A stretch of 64,000 bases of DNA, from assembly GCF_004322705.1 (NCBI RefSeq), contig NZ_SIZZ01000001.1, forward strand, positions 372,001-436,000. The letters run 5' to 3'. The stretch's first letter is position 1. Every line of letters begins with the position of its first letter. The position numbers were made by a program, and so were the translations under genes. This document shows, in pieces, positions 38,944 through 47,316 of the stretch. This DNA is from Dyella terrae. Lineage in GTDB: Bacteria; Pseudomonadota; Gammaproteobacteria; Xanthomonadales; Rhodanobacteraceae. The notes below the pieces were generated by a model that saw only the letters and a program-made list of their open reading frames with translations, had not been told where the DNA came from and made no database searches.

Positions 38944-39843
38944 CTAAGCCAGCGACCTTACAAAATCGACGAACGCGCGAAGCGGAGCGGGCAAATGCCG
39001 GCGTCCGGGGTAATAGAGATACGGCCCGGAGAATGTCTGCCACCACGGCTGCAGAATCGGTTCGAGTGCACCACTGTCCAGATGGGGTTGGAGCCATTCT
39101 TCGAAGAGATGGACGATGCCGAGGCCACTGACGGCAGCATCGACCTTCAGGTCCACGCCCGCACCCAGGCGCACGAGCAAGGGTCCGTCGGGATCCACTC
39201 GGATCACCTCGCCATCGCATTCGAATTCCCAGGGTGGAATGGACCCACTGTTGAACTGTCCTCGCAGGCAGGCGTGCTGCAGCAGTTCGCGGGGATGTGC
39301 GGGGCGACCATGCGCGTCCAGATACGCCGGCGCCGCCGCGGTTGCGAAGCGTTGCCTGCGTGGACCGATGGGAATGGCGATCATGTCCTGCTCAAGTCGC
39401 TCGTCATAGCGAATCCCTGCATCGCACCCTGCCGCCAGTACATCGACGAAACTGTCCTCGACGATGACTTCCAGCTTGATCTCCGGATAAGTCGCCAGGA
39501 AGGGCGTGATGATGGGCGGAAGCGTAAGTCGTGCCACGCTGGCGGGTACATTTAGCCGCAGGGTTCCGGTTGGACGGTCACGGAAGCTGTTCACGATATC
39601 CAGCGCCGCTTCGACTTCACCCAGGGCCGGCAGCAGGCGCTCCGCCAAGCGCGCGCCCGCTTCCGTGGGCGTCACGCTGCGCGTGGTGCGATGGAGCAGG
39701 CGGACGCCCAGTCGGCTTTCGAGGCGCCTTACGGCCTCACTAAGGCTCGATGCCGACGTCCCACTGGCCCTTGCACCATCCCGAAATCCTCCCGCGCGTA
39801 CTACCGCGAGGAAGGCGAAAAGATCCTGCAGCTGGTTGTTCAT
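38944..39843 (-). CDS. LysR-family transcriptional regulator divergent from pdxI
   Basis: The 299-residue LysR-type regulator has an N-terminal winged helix (about residues 1-60; DLFAFLAVVRAGGFRDGARASG, SSLSEAVRRLESRLGVRLLHRTTRSV) and a substrate-binding effector domain (about 90-295). It belongs to the group typified by oxidoreductase-linked LysR proteins (FNVPASVARLTLPPIITPFL-like style). It is transcribed away from the aldo-keto reductase gene with 110 bp between starts, and a near-perfect 21-bp palindrome lies 10 bp upstream of its own start. Control of the neighbour and of itself is likely. Confidence 0.92.
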   Translation of the reverse strand: MNNQLQDLFAFLAVVRAGGFRDGARASGTSASSLSEAVRRLESRLGVRLLHRTTRSVTPTEAGARLAERLLPALGEVEAALDIVNSFRDRPTGTLRLNVPASVARLTLPPIITPFLATYPEIKLEVIVEDSFVDVLAAGCDAGIRYDERLEQDMIAIPIGPRRQRFATAAAPAYLDAHGRPAHPRELLQHACLRGQFNSGSIPPWEFECDGEVIRVDPDGPLLVRLGAGVDLKVDAAVSGLGIVHLFEEWLQPHLDSGALEPILQPWWQTFSGPYLYYPGRRHLPAPLRAFVDFVRSLA

Positions 39844-39852
39844 TGTTTTGAT

Positions 39853-39873
39853 ATCCGTACAGCCTGTATGGAT
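39853..39873. promoter_or_regulatory. Palindromic operator between lysR-type gene and pdxI
   Basis: The 21-bp site reads ATCC-N-TACAG-N-CTGTA-N-GGAT; only the centre and one base in each arm break the symmetry. It starts 10 bp upstream of the regulator ATG (39843) and lies 81 bp before the pdxI ATG. It is the probable binding site of the LysR protein. Confidence 0.65.
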
Positions 39874-39905
39874 TTGACCGGATTATCGCGCAATGACGGC
39901 ACGCC

Positions 39906-39911
39906 TATAGT
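39906..39911 (+). promoter_or_regulatory. Candidate -10 element of pdxI
   Basis: TATAGT lies 42 bp before the ATG. The best -35 at 17-bp spacing is only TTATCG, so an activator bound at the palindrome upstream may be needed. Confidence 0.4.
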
Positions 39912-39953
39912 TTTCCGGTACCCGTTTCGACCCCTTCATTGCGTGGAGCCTCT

Positions 39954-40823
39954 ATGAGCAAGCTGATGAATTCCGGAACCTTTCGTCTTGGTGATGCCGC
40001 CGTGGCCCGCATGGGGTATGGCGCCATGCAACTGGCCGGGCCGGGAGTGTTCGGGCCTCCCAGGGACCGGGCCGCCGCCATGGCCGTGCTGCGCGCCGCC
40101 GTGGAGGCGGGCGTCAACCATATCGACACCAGTGATTTCTACGGGCCCCACATCACTAACCAGATCATCCGGGAAGCCCTCCATCCCTATGCGGATGACC
40201 TTGTCATCGTGACCAAGGTCGGCGCGCGGCGCGGCGACGACGCCTCGTGGTTGCCCGCACAGAGCCCCGACGAACTGCGCAGCGCCGTTCATGACAATTT
40301 GCGCAACCTTGGCCTCGACGCACTCGATGTCGTCAACCTGCGCATCATGGGCAATGTCTTCGAGCCCGGCGAAGGTTCGATTGAGCCCCAGTTCACCGCG
40401 CTGGCCGAGTTGCAGCAGCAGGGCCTGATCCGACACCTTGGCCTGAGCAACGCTACGTCGACGCAGGTGGCCGAGGCGAGCCGCATCGCGCCGGTGGTGT
40501 GCGTCCAGAACCATTACAACCTGGTGCATCGACGGGACGATGCCCTGGTCGACGACCTGGCGGGCAAAGGTATTGCCTTCGTGCCGTTCTTCCCGCTTGG
40601 CGGTTTCTCGCCGCTGCAATCGGATTCGCTCGACGCGGTCGCTGCGGGTCTGCGGGTGACGCCGATGCAGGTCGCGCTCGCATGGCTGCTGGCCAGGTCG
40701 CCCAACGTGTTGCTGATCCCTGGCACGTCGTCAGTGGGGCATTTGCGCGAGAACCTGGCGGCCGCGGACCTTGTGCTCCCACCCGATGTGTTGAATGCTC
40801 TGGAGCGCATCGCCGCGCACTGA
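39954..40823 (+). CDS. pdxI: Pyridoxal reductase-like aldo/keto reductase (YdbC/PdxI)
   Basis: The 289-residue protein is very close to E. coli YdbC/PdxI, an NADPH-dependent pyridoxal reductase. Matching blocks include MGYGAMQLAGPGVFGPPRDR, NHIDTSDFYGPHITNQIIRE, SPDELRSAVHDNLRNLGLD and IPGTSSVGHLRENL. The AKR tetrad is partly visible: Asp and Tyr in DTSDFYG and Lys in VTKVGARRG; the usual His position reads VVNLRI (Asn), as in YdbC. ATG 39954 has GGAG five bases upstream (39945-39948). The TTG at 39939 is an unlikely alternative. It is divergent from a LysR gene, and an exported esterase follows 63 bp later. Confidence 0.9.
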   Translation: MSKLMNSGTFRLGDAAVARMGYGAMQLAGPGVFGPPRDRAAAMAVLRAAVEAGVNHIDTSDFYGPHITNQIIREALHPYADDLVIVTKVGARRGDDASWLPAQSPDELRSAVHDNLRNLGLDALDVVNLRIMGNVFEPGEGSIEPQFTALAELQQQGLIRHLGLSNATSTQVAEASRIAPVVCVQNHYNLVHRRDDALVDDLAGKGIAFVPFFPLGGFSPLQSDSLDAVAAGLRVTPMQVALAWLLARSPNVLLIPGTSSVGHLRENLAAADLVLPPDVLNALERIAAH

Positions 40824-40886
40824 CCTCGCCGTACGCGAGCCGCCCATGTCACTATGCGCGGCTCTCATACGGGATGGACGTCGACG

Positions 40887-41843
40887 ATGCGCCGTGGAAA
40901 GCAGGGACTGCTGTGGGGAATGTTGCTGTGTGGCGTGATGGCATGCGGCTGGGCGGCCGATCGCGCCCCCGCGACTGCGGCGCGCAGTTCCACCATCGCG
41001 CCGCCGCCGCCCGTGGCCGGCGTCGTGCTGCCGGACACCGAATCGTTTTCCCTCGCCGGTCCGCACGGTCGCACCTATCCGATCTGGGTCGCCTTGCCGG
41101 CCCGTTACGCCGAGCACCCCAACCAGCGCTACCCCGTGCTCTATGTCACGGATGCGCTGTACAGCTTTCCGCTCGTGCGCAGCCTGCGCAATCTGGTTGG
41201 GCAGAAAGGCGTCAACATCGAAGACTTCATCCTGGTGGGGCTTCCGCCTCAGGAGGGGCTGACCTCCTTGCAAAGTCGTTCGCGCGATTACACGCCGACC
41301 GTGCCCAATCTGAGCGATCCGGACAACTACGGTGTTCCCGAATACGGCGACGCCGCGACATACCGTGATTTTCTGGCCGATACGGTGCTGCCGCAGATCG
41401 ATACGCGCTACCGTACCGATTCTTCCCGCCGTGCCTTCGCTGGCCATTCGTATGGCGGGCTCTTCGGTGCCTTCGTGCTGCTGACGCGTCCCGCGATGTT
41501 CCACACGTACATCCTGTCCAGCCCGTCGCTGTGGTACGACGATCACGTCATTCGCAAGTTCGAGGAAGCGTATGCGCGTGACCATCGCGTACTCGCCGCC
41601 AACGTGCTGCTTTCGGTGGGCAGCTACGAAACGGTGAAGCCGGGCCCGCGCTATTTCCGGCACAACGATCTGCTGCGCGACAACAACGAGTTCGCCAGGC
41701 GACTGCGAACCCGGGGCTACCAGGGCCTGAAGGTGAGTACTTCCGTCGTCCAGGGCGAGGACCACTTCACTGTCTATCCCGCCGTGCTCACGCGTGCCTT
41801 GCTGGCCACGTTTCCGGGGACCGGGCCTTACGTGAGTGGGTGA
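40887..41843 (+). CDS. Exported alpha/beta hydrolase, esterase D/enterochelin-esterase-like
   Basis: The 318-residue protein has a signal peptide (MRRGKQGLLWGMLLCGVMACGWA) and the putative esterase fold of PF00756. Nucleophile Ser is in AGHSYGGLFG (near residue 188), and the His in VQGEDHFTVYP (near 292) fits the catalytic triad. RYPVLYVTDALYSF and FILVGLPPQ are typical. The mature protein probably acts in the periplasm on a carboxylic ester; the substrate cannot be read from the sequence. The start was taken at ATG 40887 because it opens the signal peptide; an in-frame ATG at 40854 only adds residues before it. Confidence 0.85.
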   Translation: MRRGKQGLLWGMLLCGVMACGWAADRAPATAARSSTIAPPPPVAGVVLPDTESFSLAGPHGRTYPIWVALPARYAEHPNQRYPVLYVTDALYSFPLVRSLRNLVGQKGVNIEDFILVGLPPQEGLTSLQSRSRDYTPTVPNLSDPDNYGVPEYGDAATYRDFLADTVLPQIDTRYRTDSSRRAFAGHSYGGLFGAFVLLTRPAMFHTYILSSPSLWYDDHVIRKFEEAYARDHRVLAANVLLSVGSYETVKPGPRYFRHNDLLRDNNEFARRLRTRGYQGLKVSTSVVQGEDHFTVYPAVLTRALLATFPGTGPYVSG

Positions 41844-42110
41844 CGCTTCGCACCTGTTCCGGGACCGCGGGCCCATCGGCACCTTGCGGTGAGCTACTCC
41901 TTCGATGGAATTCAGGGCCCGCTGCACCGGCCTTGAACGGACTTGAGCCCCCTCATGGCCGGTCACCAAAACCATTGGTTGACAGTGCCGACTGCCTGCC
42001 TGCACTTTAAGGCGCTTGGATGGCGCGCAGGGGCGCGCCACGTGTCGAGTCACAAGGGGGCAGGGGTGGTTTGCGTTCGGAGCCTTACGACCGAATTTGC
42101 GTTGCAGAAG

Positions 42111-42124
42111 CACGAAATTTCGTG
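42111..42124. promoter_or_regulatory. Perfect 14-bp palindrome next to the ribosome binding site of the EAL gene
   Basis: CACGAAATTTCGTG abuts the GAGGGG that begins at 42124, 11 bp before the ATG. It may be a repressor site or a small RNA hairpin. An additional 8-bp inverted repeat (TGGCGCGC / GCGCGCCA) lies at 42021-42040, and a TTGACA at 41979-41984 has no clear -10. Otherwise the 291-bp gap from 41844 holds nothing recognised. Confidence 0.5.
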
Positions 42125-42134
42125 AGGGGACAGG

Positions 42135-44447
42135 ATGTCGTCATCCCCCTCGCCATCCGTTGAAGCATCGAGCGCGACTCAGGGACGATCGGCAGCACTT
42201 CAACCGCAAATACTTGCTCCGTGGCGCCCATGGCTCTACGTCGGGCTGCTTTTGCTCGGGCTGGCCGTTGCCATAGGGGCGGTGGTCTGGATCATTGGCC
42301 AGCATCGTCGCGAAGCCGTCCAGGCAGAGCAGCTGAAATTGCGATCATCCCTGGCGCTTGCCGCAGCGGCAACGAATCGTGACCTGCAGGATATTGACCT
42401 GGCATTGGCCAGCATCGGGCGGCACCTGCTCGTGCTGGATGCCACCCACGGCGATCTCCATGACGCCGACGTCTCCATCCAACTGCGCGAGGAACTGATC
42501 CACCAGACTGCCGTGCTGCCGTCGGTGGTCAGCATGAACGTGCTCGACAGCCAGGGTATGTGGGCGGTGTCATCGCAGACCCTGCACCCTTCGCCAGCCT
42601 TGCTGGGCGGCACGTTGCAGTTGTGGAACGAGGCGATTCGCACACCCATCACGCGAACCTTCCTCATGGACGCTGGTTCGTCGGATCTGTGGGGCATGCC
42701 AAGCCTTGCCGCTGGTCGCGTGGTCCGGTCCAGCGACGGGCGCATTCTTGGCGTGGTCGTTGCCTATCTGTTGAAGCGCACGCTCGAACGGCCTTTCAGT
42801 ACGCTCACCGCCGAGTCGATCTCCTCCGTGGTTTCTTTGCCCAACGGCACGGAATTGCTCAGTCACCCGGATATGTCGCCTGGCATTCCGGACTGGCTCC
42901 TCGCCCCGTGGAGTCACGCCGTGGCGCAGGACGGTGGCAACTTCGAGGCCGTCGACGATCGCGGGCAGCGCTGGCTGGTGACGGTGCTTGGCACCAGCAA
43001 CTCGCTGGTGGTCTACACGGCCATGAAGCCCATGGCGGCCATCCTGGCGGGCAGGGCGGGCTTCGAGGCCGTGGTGATTGCCACGGCCGCCATCGGTCTG
43101 CTGATTGCGTGCGCGATGTTCGGGCTGTGGATTCGCCAGCGCTGGATGACGCACCAAAAGGGCATCTCCGAATGGCATGCCCAGCACCGCTTTCTGGAAA
43201 CCCTGACCCACGACCAGGCGACCGGTTTCCTGAATCGGCCGGGGCTCGAAGAAGTGTTGCGCGACGAGCGTCGCGAGCCTCGAGAGATGTTGATGCTCAG
43301 CATCAATCGACTCCAGGCGGTATCGCGCTCGCTTACTCACCAGGCGAGCGAACGCATTCTTGCCGAGATGGCCGAGCGCGTTCGCAGCGTGCTCGACGAC
43401 GACGACGTGGTGGGACGGCTCGCCACGGAGCACTTCGGCATCGTGCGTTACGGCGACGGTGCGGAGGCGCTTGCCCGGCAGCTGCTGCACGTTCTGCAAC
43501 CACCGTACGCCTTTGGCGAACGCGAGCTGGCACTGAATGCCTCCATCGGCATGGCCAGGCTTGCGCGGCCTGGTGACTGGGCACAGTTAATCCAGGATGC
43601 GACATCCGCGATGTATCGCGCCCGGGAAGCGGGCGCTGGCGCCCATCGCTGGTTCGAGTCTGCCGCCGATCGCCCGCGCCAGGAGCGCGTGTCGATCGAA
43701 CAGGACCTGCGCCGCGCGATCGGAACCACTCAGCTGTACATGATGTACCAGCCGATCTGTCAGCTGCGCCAGGATGCGGTCACCGGTTTCGAGGCCCTGT
43801 TGCGCTGGCACTGTCCACGCCGTGGCCAGGTACCGCCGGATGTTTTCATTCCCATTGCCGAAAGCACCGGATTGATGCTGCCCATCGAGCGCATGGTGGC
43901 CCGTTCGCCGTTCGACGCGGCGGCGCAATGGCCAGATCAGCTCGCGCTGTCCATCAATCTTCCCGCCTACGAATTCCGCGACCCTTCGTTGCCCGAGCGC
44001 GTGCGCGACAGCATCGCGCGCACCGGCATCGATCCTTCGCGTTGCTACTTCGAGGTGACCGAGTCGGCGCTGCTTGAAGACGATCAGGTGGTGATCTCGG
44101 TGATGCGGCAGCTCAAGGCACTCGGCGTGAAGCTCGCGCTCGATGATTTTGGTGTCGGTCATGCGAGCCTTGGCTATCTCTATCGTTTTCCCTTCGATCG
44201 CATCAAGATCGACAAGAGTTTCGTCCAGGCGATGCACAAGGAAAGCATGGCGGCGGATATCGTCGGCGCCATCGTCAACCTCAGCCACAAGCTGCATTTT
44301 GAAGTCGTCGCCGAGGGCGTCGAAACCGCAGAGCAGCTTCGTCAGGTGAAGGACATGGGCTGTGACTATGCGCAAGGTTTCTTCATCGGCCACCCGCTTG
44401 AAGAAAGCGAGGTGAAGCATTTTCTCGCGACGCGGCCGGGTTTCTGA
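42135..44447 (+). CDS. Membrane c-di-GMP phosphodiesterase with CACHE-like sensor, degenerate GGDEF and EAL
   Basis: The 770-residue protein has two membrane helices (about residues 31-55 and 308-333) flanking a periplasmic CACHE-like sensor. A GGDEF domain follows (about 360-510) whose active-site motif reads LATEHF near residue 429, so cyclase activity is lost. The EAL domain (about 520-765) is complete: EALLRW at 553, Asn in SINLPAY, Glu in YFEVTESAL, ALDDFGVGHASLGYL, Lys in IKIDKSF, AEGVET and the Gln in AQGFFIGHP. It should hydrolyse c-di-GMP in response to an unknown ligand. GAGGGGACAGG precedes ATG 42135. The phosphopantetheinyl transferase gene follows 15 bp later. Confidence 0.93.
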   Translation: MSSSPSPSVEASSATQGRSAALQPQILAPWRPWLYVGLLLLGLAVAIGAVVWIIGQHRREAVQAEQLKLRSSLALAAAATNRDLQDIDLALASIGRHLLVLDATHGDLHDADVSIQLREELIHQTAVLPSVVSMNVLDSQGMWAVSSQTLHPSPALLGGTLQLWNEAIRTPITRTFLMDAGSSDLWGMPSLAAGRVVRSSDGRILGVVVAYLLKRTLERPFSTLTAESISSVVSLPNGTELLSHPDMSPGIPDWLLAPWSHAVAQDGGNFEAVDDRGQRWLVTVLGTSNSLVVYTAMKPMAAILAGRAGFEAVVIATAAIGLLIACAMFGLWIRQRWMTHQKGISEWHAQHRFLETLTHDQATGFLNRPGLEEVLRDERREPREMLMLSINRLQAVSRSLTHQASERILAEMAERVRSVLDDDDVVGRLATEHFGIVRYGDGAEALARQLLHVLQPPYAFGERELALNASIGMARLARPGDWAQLIQDATSAMYRAREAGAGAHRWFESAADRPRQERVSIEQDLRRAIGTTQLYMMYQPICQLRQDAVTGFEALLRWHCPRRGQVPPDVFIPIAESTGLMLPIERMVARSPFDAAAQWPDQLALSINLPAYEFRDPSLPERVRDSIARTGIDPSRCYFEVTESALLEDDQVVISVMRQLKALGVKLALDDFGVGHASLGYLYRFPFDRIKIDKSFVQAMHKESMAADIVGAIVNLSHKLHFEVVAEGVETAEQLRQVKDMGCDYAQGFFIGHPLEESEVKHFLATRPGF

Positions 44448-44462
44448 CGGAGTACCCGGCGA

Positions 44463-45203
44463 ATGGGTTCATTGCCCGATCATCTGATTCTGGAGGGTAT
44501 GGCGCCCGGCAAGCCGGTTCACCTCGAGCTGCCTGTGGCCGATGGCGCCGGTCTGCGCGCTTACCTGATGCGGTTCGATACTCAGGCCTTCGATGCTTCG
44601 GCATTCGCGCAACACGGCGTGGCGCAGCCGCCTTCGATTTCCCGCAGCGTGCCCAAACGGCAGGCCGAGTACTTCCATGGCCGCCTCATGGCGCGGCATG
44701 CACTATCGGCGCTGGGACTCGACGTGGGCGACATCGGCATGGGTGCGTCCAGGCAACCGCTCTGGCCTGAAGGCATCGTTGGCAGCATCTCGCATGCCCA
44801 TGGCGTGGTCGGTGCCGCCGTCGAGCGTCGCGGACCTCGTTCGGGCATTGGCATCGATATCGAACGGGTCGCCAGCGCGGAAGCGTGTCACGCGCTTTCG
44901 GAAACGGTGGTCAACGACCGTGAGCTGACGTACCTGAAGCGCGAAGTCGCGATGTTGTCGCTGGATCTTGCGTTGACCACCGTGTTCTCCGCGAAGGAAA
45001 GTTTCTTCAAGGCGGCATTTGACGTGGTGGGCCACTACTTCGATTTCAGTGTGGTTCGACTTATCGATTTTCAGCCGGGCCGTGGCACGATGCGCCTGCA
45101 ACTGACGGAGCACCTGTGTGACGCGTTCCGCCAGGGTGATGTGATTGACGTCGGTGCATGTCGGATTGCCGGCAACATGCTGCTCACTCATATCGCGTGG
45201 TAA
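44463..45203 (+). CDS. EntD-type 4'-phosphopantetheinyl transferase
   Basis: The 246-residue enzyme transfers phosphopantetheine from CoA to carrier proteins. EYFHGRLMARHAL (about residues 68-80), PLWPEGIVGSISHAHG (about 99-114), GIGIDIE at about 128-134 and FSAKESFFKAAF (about 175-186) are the EntD-family motifs; Asp and Glu of GIDIE and the Glu of KES are the Mg ligands. No NRPS, PKS or siderophore gene lies in the window, so its carrier substrate must be elsewhere. It follows the EAL gene by 15 bp and is probably co-transcribed with it. Confidence 0.9.
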   Translation: MGSLPDHLILEGMAPGKPVHLELPVADGAGLRAYLMRFDTQAFDASAFAQHGVAQPPSISRSVPKRQAEYFHGRLMARHALSALGLDVGDIGMGASRQPLWPEGIVGSISHAHGVVGAAVERRGPRSGIGIDIERVASAEACHALSETVVNDRELTYLKREVAMLSLDLALTTVFSAKESFFKAAFDVVGHYFDFSVVRLIDFQPGRGTMRLQLTEHLCDAFRQGDVIDVGACRIAGNMLLTHIAW

Positions 45204-45276
45204 ATGCAACGTTGTCGATGCCCGAACAGGACGTGCTGGGATAAGCTTGATGGCATCGACAGGGGAAGGCACATTC

Positions 45277-46317
45277 ATGGGCAAGCGTAGGACGTTCGGT
45301 CCGATGGGGCGCGCGTGTGCATTCGCGTGGGTGGCTTTGTCGTTCTCGGCGCACGTCGCCGCGGATGCCGCCAGGCCGGCGCCTTTGATTACGGATGAGA
45401 TCTATACCAAACCGGTTCGCCTGGTCGATATTGGCCAGGGCCAGCGCCTGAACCTCTATTGCCAGGGCTCGGGTTCGCCCACCGTCATCCTTGATGCCGG
45501 CATGAGTGACTCGATGGTGTCCTGGGCGCTGGTGCAGCCTTCGCTTGCGAAAATCACCCGGGTTTGTTCGTTCGATCGCGCGGGGCTGGGTTTCAGCGAT
45601 CCGGCGCGGCGAACCAGTACGCCGGTCAATCAGTCAGAAGACCTGCATGCCTTGCTCAGGGCGGCGAAGGTGATGCCGCCGTACGTGATGGTCGGCCACT
45701 CGATGGCAGGCATGAACGTGCGAGTGTTTGCCGATAAGTATCCCGCCGACGTGGTGGGAATGGTGGTGGTCGAAGGTTCGCACGAGGATCAGTCGGTGCG
45801 CGGCTGGGCCATTGGCGAGGAAGGTGCGCAGGCTAAGTGGGATGCCTGGCTGAAGGAAACGCATGCCTGCATTGCCGAGGCTCAGAAGGGTCTGATCGAG
45901 GGCTCGCCCATGTATGCCACATGCCTGGGAACGAGCGATACGCGCATTAGCGATGCCATCAACCAGGCGCGGACCCGGCGTGAAGTTTTGCCGGCATATC
46001 AGGCGGCCGCGGCATCCGAGCGTGAAAACGTCTTCTACGAAAGCGCCCGCGAGACGCGCGCGACGCGCAAGGATTTCGGCAGCATGCCGATCATCGTCCT
46101 GACGCATTCGCCTTTTCCCAAGCGCGATGACGAAACCCAGGTCGAGCGCAACCAGCGGACCCTGCTGTGGGAGGATATGCATACGCAGGTGGCGAGCATG
46201 TCTACGCGAGGCATCAACATCATCGTGCCCCATAGCGGCCACTACATCCAGTTCGACAAGCCACAGGTGGTGATCGATGCCATCGAGCAGGCGGTAGGCA
46301 TCGCGCGAAGGAAGTGA
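45277..46317 (+). CDS. Exported alpha/beta hydrolase
   Basis: The 346-residue protein has a hydrophobic N terminus (GPMGRACAFAWVALSFSAHVAA) and an alpha/beta hydrolase fold. LNLYCQGSGSPTVILDAG is the oxyanion strand, the nucleophile Ser is in VGHSMAGMNVRVFADKYP (near residue 139), VVVEGSH follows, and the late His is in VPHSGHYIQFDKP (near 324). Several Cys in the cap (THACIAEA, YATCLGT) could form disulfides in the periplasm. AGGGGAAGG at 45261-45269 supports ATG 45277 over ATG 45250. The substrate is unknown. Confidence 0.85.
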   Translation: MGKRRTFGPMGRACAFAWVALSFSAHVAADAARPAPLITDEIYTKPVRLVDIGQGQRLNLYCQGSGSPTVILDAGMSDSMVSWALVQPSLAKITRVCSFDRAGLGFSDPARRTSTPVNQSEDLHALLRAAKVMPPYVMVGHSMAGMNVRVFADKYPADVVGMVVVEGSHEDQSVRGWAIGEEGAQAKWDAWLKETHACIAEAQKGLIEGSPMYATCLGTSDTRISDAINQARTRREVLPAYQAAAASERENVFYESARETRATRKDFGSMPIIVLTHSPFPKRDDETQVERNQRTLLWEDMHTQVASMSTRGINIIVPHSGHYIQFDKPQVVIDAIEQAVGIARRK

Positions 46318-46440
46318 CTTGCTGATGTGCAAGACGGTTGGTACGCGGCTTGCCCGGGAAATTCCTCAAGGTCGGCCCTGCGCGGGCCGATCCCGGCGAC
46401 AGTATCGGTCGGCGGAAAAGCCTTCGAAGGAACCCATGGC

Positions 46441-47307
46441 ATGGATCGACGCAGCGTTTTGAAAGGTGGCGTGTACGGGGTCCTCGCCCTGGGAGCTTCT
46501 CCGTGGGTGTCGTCGGCGAAACCGGTCGCCGGCAAGCAGGACAAGTTCGCTGACCTCGAGCGTCGCTTTGGCGGCCGGCTGGGTGTGGCGATACACGACC
46601 TTGAAACCGGGCAGAAGGCAGGGCACCGCCAGGACGAGCGCTTTCTTATGTGCAGCACGTTCAAGCTGCTCGAGGCGGCGGCCATCCTCGCTCGCGTGGA
46701 CAAAGGGGCTGAGTCCCTTGATCGCAGGATCGTATTTGGGCCGGATGTGCTGCTGTCGCACGCGCCGATCACCCGGCAACATGCAGGTGGCGAAGGCATG
46801 ACGGTCGGTGAGTTGTGCCAGGCGGCCATCACCGTGAGCGACAATACGGCGGCGAATTTGCTGCTGGAAAGCCTGGGTGGCCTGATGGCTTTCAACGGCT
46901 TTCTGCGGAGCCTGGGTGATCATGTGACCCGGCTCGATCGCAACGAGCCCACATTGAACGTCGCCCATGGCGATCTGGACACGACATCGCCAAAGGCGAT
47001 GCTCGGGAGCGTCGAAAAAGTCATGCTGGGCGATGCACTGTCACCCGCATCGCGCGAGCAACTCGCCGCGTGGATGAAGCAAACTACGACGGGATTGACC
47101 GCCATCCGTGCGGGACTTCCCCCGGCATGGCTTGCTGGCGACAAGACCGGTCGCGGTTCGCACGGCGAGACGAACGACATCACGCTTGCCTGGCCGCCCG
47201 GCCGCAAGCCGGTGCTTATCGTGGCCTACTACGCCCATCCAGATGTCAGCGACGATGTTCGCAGCCACGTGTTGGCGGAGATCGGCCGGATGGTTGTTGA
47301 CGGTTGA
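46441..47307 (+). CDS. Class A beta-lactamase (serine) with Tat-like signal
   Basis: The 288-residue protein has the full class A set: Ser72 in CSTFK (S-x-x-K), Ser133 in VSDNTAAN (SDN), Glu169 in RNEPTLN and Lys235 in DKTGRGSHGETND (KTG). It should open beta-lactam rings by acyl-enzyme hydrolysis in the periplasm. The N terminus DRRSVLKGGVYGVLALGA fits a twin-arginine signal with a moderately hydrophobic core. Cys sits just before the active Ser, as in CTX-M and L2 enzymes, but the residue after KTGR is Gly, so the Cys69-Cys238 bridge of KPC/NMC-A is absent. No ampR-like regulator lies beside it. It converges on betT with 9 bp between. Confidence 0.93.
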   Translation: MDRRSVLKGGVYGVLALGASPWVSSAKPVAGKQDKFADLERRFGGRLGVAIHDLETGQKAGHRQDERFLMCSTFKLLEAAAILARVDKGAESLDRRIVFGPDVLLSHAPITRQHAGGEGMTVGELCQAAITVSDNTAANLLLESLGGLMAFNGFLRSLGDHVTRLDRNEPTLNVAHGDLDTTSPKAMLGSVEKVMLGDALSPASREQLAAWMKQTTTGLTAIRAGLPPAWLAGDKTGRGSHGETNDITLAWPPGRKPVLIVAYYAHPDVSDDVRSHVLAEIGRMVVDG

Positions 47308-47316
47308 CGCTCACTC

